This document shows, piece after piece, positions 37,394 to 39,933 of a stretch of 39,933 nucleotides of DNA; position 1 is the first letter of the stretch, and every line of letters begins with the position of its first letter. Source of the DNA: CAYPEZ01 sp964409985. Lineage in GTDB: Bacteria > Patescibacteriota > Minisyncoccia > Phycocordibacterales > UBA6899. The translations under genes were made by a program, and so were the position numbers. The DNA lies in assembly GCA_964409985.1 (NCBI GenBank), contig CAYPEZ010000002.1, positions 1 through 39,933 on the forward strand. Direction: 5' to 3'. The notes beneath the pieces were generated by a model. The model made no database searches. It saw only the letters and a program-made list of their open reading frames with translations, and was not told the DNA's origin.

Positions 37394-38516
37394 TGTGAAT
37401 CCTCCATCCTCCGAAAGCATCAAGTGGCGCACCGTCAATACCCTCTGCGTGCGCTCCCGCGAGAGCTATCATGAACGCATTGTCTGTAGAATGCATACGT
37501 TCTGGAGCAAAAAAAGTCACACCTTTCTTTTGTGCAAGCTGTGATAATGATTCTCTTATACGTGTGTTTGCCGAAACACCTCCACCTATGATTAATGCTC
37601 TTGCTCCAATACTCTCAATGGCACGTTCACACTTAATGGTGAGAACCTCAGTGACAGCATCTTCAAATTCACGAGCAATATCTGCTTTTTGTTCTTCTGT
37701 GAGATTCCCAAGTTTTTTTACGAGATACAGCACAGCTGTTTTAAGACCAGAAAAAGAAAAAGAGAGGTCTCCGGAGTGTAACATCGGACGGGGGAGTTGA
37801 TATACACCTGGATTTCCACGAAGAGCGAGGCGTGAAATTTCTGGTCCTCCGGGGTAGGGGAGTCCGAGCATACGAGCAACCTTATCAAAACACTCTCCAA
37901 CAGCGTCGTCTTTTGTCTCACCAAGAAGCGCATATTTACCAATGGCATTCATTTGGACGAGTTCGGTGTGCCCACCAGAGATGAGAAGTGCGACAGTGGG
38001 GAAGTCCATTGATGCAAAGGATTGCGATGTATTATCAAACACCGCTGCAAGAATGTGCCCTTCCATATGATTCACTGGGATAACGGGAATGTCCCACAAA
38101 AGTCCTAATGCACGGGCAACATTGATTCCCACCCAAAGTGCTGGCTCAAGTCCTGGGCCTCGTGTCACCACAATCCGATCGATGGCAGGTGCAGAAAGGG
38201 TGCCAATGGTGTTGAGAAATACATTCCCAAGTTCTGGTTCACGCGAAAGAATACCGAGAATCTCTTTGCTTACTTCTTTATTTGGTGCTTCTCCGTGATG
38301 TGAGAGCCCCGCTTTTTTGAGCACTAGTTCGAGAAGCGGAGCTATGGTCCTTGCGTGTTCACGTTTTGCAAGCGTGGGGAACACTCCGCCGTACTCACTG
38401 TGAAGCGCCGCCTGAGAAAGCGTTTCGTTAGCTAGGGTTTTTATCCGAGGGCCATCTACCTCAACGATAGCAATCGCCGTCTCGTCACAACTTGTTTCAA
38501 TGGCTAGTATCCGCAT
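37371..38516 (-). CDS. tsaD: tRNA N6-adenosine threonylcarbamoyltransferase TsaD
   Basis: Makes t6A at position 37 of tRNAs that read ANN codons, transferring the threonylcarbamoyl group from its adenylate with TsaB and TsaE. 381 residues, slightly over the usual 340. The N-terminus ILAIETSCDETAIAIVE, the metal-binding VNHMEGH (His and His), LLISGGHTELV, PGGPEISRLA and the final NAFMIALAGA are all family features. An insertion of about 35 residues lies near 75-110 (EAPNKEVSKEILGILSREPE), between the N-terminal strands and the DRIVVTRGPG segment. The start is 36 bp after the methyltransferase stop. TAAGAT is 11 bp before the ATG, so a separate short-leader transcript is possible. The partner genes tsaB, tsaE and tsaC are not in the window. 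Confidence 0.95.
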   Translation of the reverse strand: MRILAIETSCDETAIAIVEVDGPRIKTLANETLSQAALHSEYGGVFPTLAKREHARTIAPLLELVLKKAGLSHHGEAPNKEVSKEILGILSREPELGNVFLNTIGTLSAPAIDRIVVTRGPGLEPALWVGINVARALGLLWDIPVIPVNHMEGHILAAVFDNTSQSFASMDFPTVALLISGGHTELVQMNAIGKYALLGETKDDAVGECFDKVARMLGLPYPGGPEISRLALRGNPGVYQLPRPMLHSGDLSFSFSGLKTAVLYLVKKLGNLTEEQKADIAREFEDAVTEVLTIKCERAIESIGARALIIGGGVSANTRIRESLSQLAQKKGVTFFAPERMHSTDNAFMIALAGAHAEGIDGAPLDAFGGWRIHTEKHPNT

Positions 38517-38552
38517 AGGTAGCGCTCATCTTACACGAGCAATCAGGATTTA

Positions 38553-39287
38553 TCATCCTTTATATTTATATATTGAAGAAAGTATAACCCCTACAGATAC
38601 TGCAAGGTTAAGACTACTCACCCCCTTGCGCATAGGGATACGAACAGATTCTGCGGCACGACGCAAGATGCTATCAGACACCCCTTCACGTTCACTCCCA
38701 AAAAGAATGATTGCATCCTGAGGCACCTCGACGAGGTCAAGATTTTTCCCATCAGGATCGCAGACTATAAGAGGTCCGGCCCATTGGTCTAACGTATCAA
38801 TTCTTCCTATGTGGAGCGCATACTGAAGTCCTGATGCCCCTTGAATGACCCGAGGATGCCAAGGGTCACTTTCGCCAATAACAAGAAGCCCTGAAGCACC
38901 AAAAGCTGCTGCTGCGCGAATACTCGCTCCAAGATTGCCCGGGTTCTTTGGGTCTTCGAGAAGAACGAGCGGGGAAGATCTTTCATGATCAAGAAGTACA
39001 TCTTGAGTATTACACACAGGTTTTGCTGCAATAGCCCATACCTCGGTCCAATGAAGACGCCCTGGGATGTATTTATGAATATCAGCTTTTGTTGCCTCGA
39101 TGCACATTTTAAAAAACGACTCTTTCACATCTGGAGCAAGTTGCTCAACAAAAGACTTCGCCTTTTCTGTATCAGTTGTATAAATCTGCTCTATGTGCGC
39201 ACCAAATCGCAGTGCATGTTTGACTGCATGGAAACCCGTGAGAAGCACGCGGTCTGATGAATACTCGACCTGAGAAAGAGGCCCCAT
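38553..39287 (-). CDS. TrmH/SpoU-family RNA 2'-O-methyltransferase
   Basis: 244 residues from the ATG at 39287. The N-terminal substrate-binding domain (about 1-95, LLTGFHAVKHALRFGA) is followed by the knotted SPOUT domain with its three motifs: LLEDPKNPGNLGASIRAAAA (motif 1), IILFGSEREGVSD (motif 2), and VRIPMRKGVSSLNLAVSVGV (motif 3, forming the knot that binds S-adenosylmethionine). It methylates a ribose of rRNA or tRNA; the site is unknown. The start codon begins only 1 nt after the end of tRNA-Val. The frame is open above it, but there it reads through tRNA sequence, so 39287 is the natural start. No Shine-Dalgarno site can fit outside the tRNA. Confidence 0.9.
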   Translation of the reverse strand: MGPLSQVEYSSDRVLLTGFHAVKHALRFGAHIEQIYTTDTEKAKSFVEQLAPDVKESFFKMCIEATKADIHKYIPGRLHWTEVWAIAAKPVCNTQDVLLDHERSSPLVLLEDPKNPGNLGASIRAAAAFGASGLLVIGESDPWHPRVIQGASGLQYALHIGRIDTLDQWAGPLIVCDPDGKNLDLVEVPQDAIILFGSEREGVSDSILRRAAESVRIPMRKGVSSLNLAVSVGVILSSIYKYKG

Positions 39288-39288
39288 G

Positions 39289-39361
39289 TGGACGATACAG
39301 GGCTCGAACCTGTGACCCCAGCAATGTGAATGCTGTGCTCTACCAACTGAGCTAATCGTCC
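39289..39361 (-). tRNA. tRNA-Val (anticodon CAC), CCA not encoded
   Basis: On the minus strand GGACGAT pairs with ATCGTCC, discriminator A at 39289. The anticodon loop TTCACAT gives CAC, reading GUG. The bases after the discriminator are C then ATG, the start codon of the methyltransferase gene, so CCA is added after processing. Confidence 0.95.
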
Positions 39362-39372
39362 TTGTAAAAAGG

Positions 39373-39400
39373 ATACTAACATATATTTTCCTAGTCACAA
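39373..39400 (-). promoter_or_regulatory. promoter of the tRNA-Val / methyltransferase transcript
   Basis: On the minus strand TTGTGA (39395-39400), a 16-bp spacer and TAGTAT (39373-39378). The start is expected near 39366, 5 nt before the mature tRNA. Confidence 0.7.
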
Positions 39401-39476
39401 ATTCTAGGGGGAGTAGAGAATCGGTCACGGATAATATCCTCGCCGTCGCTTGGATATTTCCTCGACCCCGACTCAC

Positions 39477-39559
39477 TCGATTCCCTGTAGGGTCTACAAA
39501 AACACAATTGGCAGGCGCTCCGCCTGCCTCATTATTTTTGTGACCCTACAGGGAATCGA
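39477..39559. repeat. 83-bp palindrome including the 3' end of tRNA-Glu
   Basis: TCGATTCCCTGTAGGGTC (39477-39494) and its exact reverse complement (39542-39559) form 18-bp arms. They continue, after one bulged base, with ACAAAAA/TTTTTGT (39496-39502 and 39535-39541). The right arm is the T-arm and acceptor end of tRNA-Glu. A terminator hairpin, GGCAGGCG/CGCCTGCC (39510-39528), lies in the centre, with a T-run after it on the minus strand. Confidence 0.85.
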
Positions 39560-39612
39560 ACCCTGGTTCCAAGCTTGAAAAGCTTGTGTCCTAACCGTTA
39601 GACGATAGGGCC
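39541..39612 (-). tRNA. tRNA-Glu (anticodon TTC), CCA not encoded
   Basis: On the minus strand GGCCCTA pairs with TAGGGTC with a G-T pair at position 2, discriminator A at 39541. The anticodon stem CAAGC/GCTTG encloses loop TTTTCAA, giving TTC. The next bases after the discriminator are CAAAAA, so CCA is added enzymatically. Confidence 0.93.
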
Positions 39613-39622
39613 AATGGAGAGG

Positions 39623-39669
39623 AGAGTAACACAAAATATGTTGAAAATCAAGAAAATATAAGCTAGTAT
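39623..39669. promoter_or_regulatory. overlapping divergent promoters, tRNA-Glu and tRNA-Ser(CGA)
   Basis: Minus strand: TTGATT (39646-39651), 17 bp, TACTCT (39623-39628), serving tRNA-Glu. Plus strand: TTGAAA (39641-39646), 17 bp, TAGTAT (39664-39669), serving tRNA-Ser. The two -35 boxes overlap by one base, so the polymerase may not occupy both at once. Confidence 0.7.
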
Positions 39670-39689
39670 GCGTGGGTCCGCGATTGTCT

Positions 39690-39779
39690 GGAGATGTGGC
39701 TGAGCGGTTGAAGGCACCGCACTCGAAATGCGGCATACGGGTAACCGTATCAGAGGTTCGAATCCTCTCATCTCCGCCA
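39690..39779 (+). tRNA. tRNA-Ser (anticodon CGA), CCA encoded
   Basis: Acceptor GGAGATG (39690-39696) pairs with CATCTCC (39769-39775), discriminator G and encoded CCA follow. The anticodon stem CCGCA/TGCGG encloses CTCGAAA, giving CGA, reading UCG. The long variable arm ATACGG/CCGTAT is present. The downstream 49 bp resemble those of tRNA-Ser(GGA) at the other window end. Confidence 0.95.
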
Positions 39780-39933
39780 AATTACACTTTCAGCGAAATT
39801 GAAAGAGGTTGCCTCGGCGCTTCGCGCCTCGGCATGGTATTTTTCCGCAATTTTGAAGGCATTTTTGAAATCCAAAACCAAAGTGCGGTCGGCAATGCGG
39901 AAGTTCGAACCAATCTTTTTGAGAAAATCCCGA
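39768..39933 (-). CDS. C-terminal part of a serine-recombinase-like gene, cut by window end
   Basis: A minus-strand frame enters from the right edge and ends at TGA 39768-39770, inside the 3' end of tRNA-Ser(CGA). The 54 visible residues begin RDFLKKIGSNFRIADRTLVL and end ESVIWRR. A basic helix, a Gly-Ser-Asn turn and short strands ending in a Lys/Ala-rich tail resemble the extreme C-terminus of large serine recombinases that I know from Patescibacteria. The catalytic domain lies outside the window, so the family is inferred. Its tail is homologous to the frame at 2-169, which also converges on a tRNA-Ser gene. Integrases whose 3' end abuts the tRNA they target are common, and this placement fits that pattern. 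Confidence 0.55.
   Translation of the reverse strand, partial: RDFLKKIGSNFRIADRTLVLDFKNAFKIAEKYHAEARSAEATSFNFAESVIWRR

Noticed and set aside
38553..39476. Longer start for the TrmH-family methyltransferase at 39476
   Set aside because: The additional 63 residues are translated mostly from tRNA-Val (SVGRAQHSHCWGHRFEPC is a typical tRNA-derived peptide); the ATG at 39287 gives the family N-terminus.

Overview
The window looks like a chromosomal piece of a small fermentative bacterium of the Patescibacteria / candidate phyla radiation, probably Parcubacteria-like. This is an inference from gene content and style: a phosphoketolase plus acetate kinase pair, a short glycogen-phosphorylase-type enzyme, a valyl-tRNA synthetase without its C-terminal arm, many small one-helix membrane proteins of unknown function, a large TSP3/DUF5011 surface protein with a peptidoglycan-binding domain, and serine-recombinase-like gene ends beside tRNA genes. 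No biosynthetic pathway for amino acids or cofactors is seen. Two runs of exactly ten Ns (8469-8478 and 10822-10831) are assembly gaps of arbitrary length.

Layout. 1-6627: tRNA-Ser(GGA) with a recombinase-like 3' end on the opposite strand, a HAD phosphatase, an unknown protein, an ATP-grasp ligase, undecaprenyl-diphosphatase UppP, alpha-glucan phosphorylase, an unknown minus-strand protein and a DUF192 lipid-side protein. 6661-10701: class I ribonucleotide reductase, large then small subunit, behind a structured leader. 10793-15060: an accessory island with two identical REP-associated tyrosine transposase (RAYT) units in direct orientation around a small membrane protein and an L,D-transpeptidase, then a frameshifted Nudix gene cut by a REP, a DUF4279 protein and further solo REPs. 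15144-18657: acetate kinase and phosphoketolase, the ATP-yielding end of a bifid-type shunt. 18702-19104: RNase P RNA. 19247-25738: O-antigen-ligase/TPR membrane protein, MurJ, LepA, a 36-residue membrane protein and FtsB. 25743-29600: tRNA-Gly, unknown membrane proteins, glutaredoxin, tRNA-Arg, a GNAT acetyltransferase, tRNA-Phe and a candidate small RNA. 29636-34104 (minus): SPFH protein, Hsp20, PrsW-like protease, ValS. 34499-37339: surface protein. 37371-39612 (minus): TsaD, TrmH-family methyltransferase, tRNA-Val, tRNA-Glu. 39690-39933: tRNA-Ser(CGA) facing a second recombinase-like 3' end.

Functionally the cell-wall genes (UppP, MurJ, FtsB, L,D-transpeptidase) recycle and flip lipid carriers and support division and cross-linking. 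Glucan phosphorylase could feed sugar phosphates to the phosphoketolase/acetate kinase route. The translation genes (RNase P RNA, six tRNAs besides Ser, LepA, ValS, TsaD, TrmH) are housekeeping.

The most interesting signals are: (1) both ends of the window carry homologous recombinase-like C-termini converging on two different tRNA-Ser genes; (2) the reductase leader has mutually exclusive pairings, one covering the bases just before the start codon; (3) at least seven genes have a good -10 box only 5-10 nt before the start codon, which predicts leaderless mRNAs, while other genes have clear Shine-Dalgarno sites; (4) the twin RAYT units form a composite-transposon-like block; (5) three tRNA genes (Phe, Glu, Val) have odd 3' neighbourhoods.
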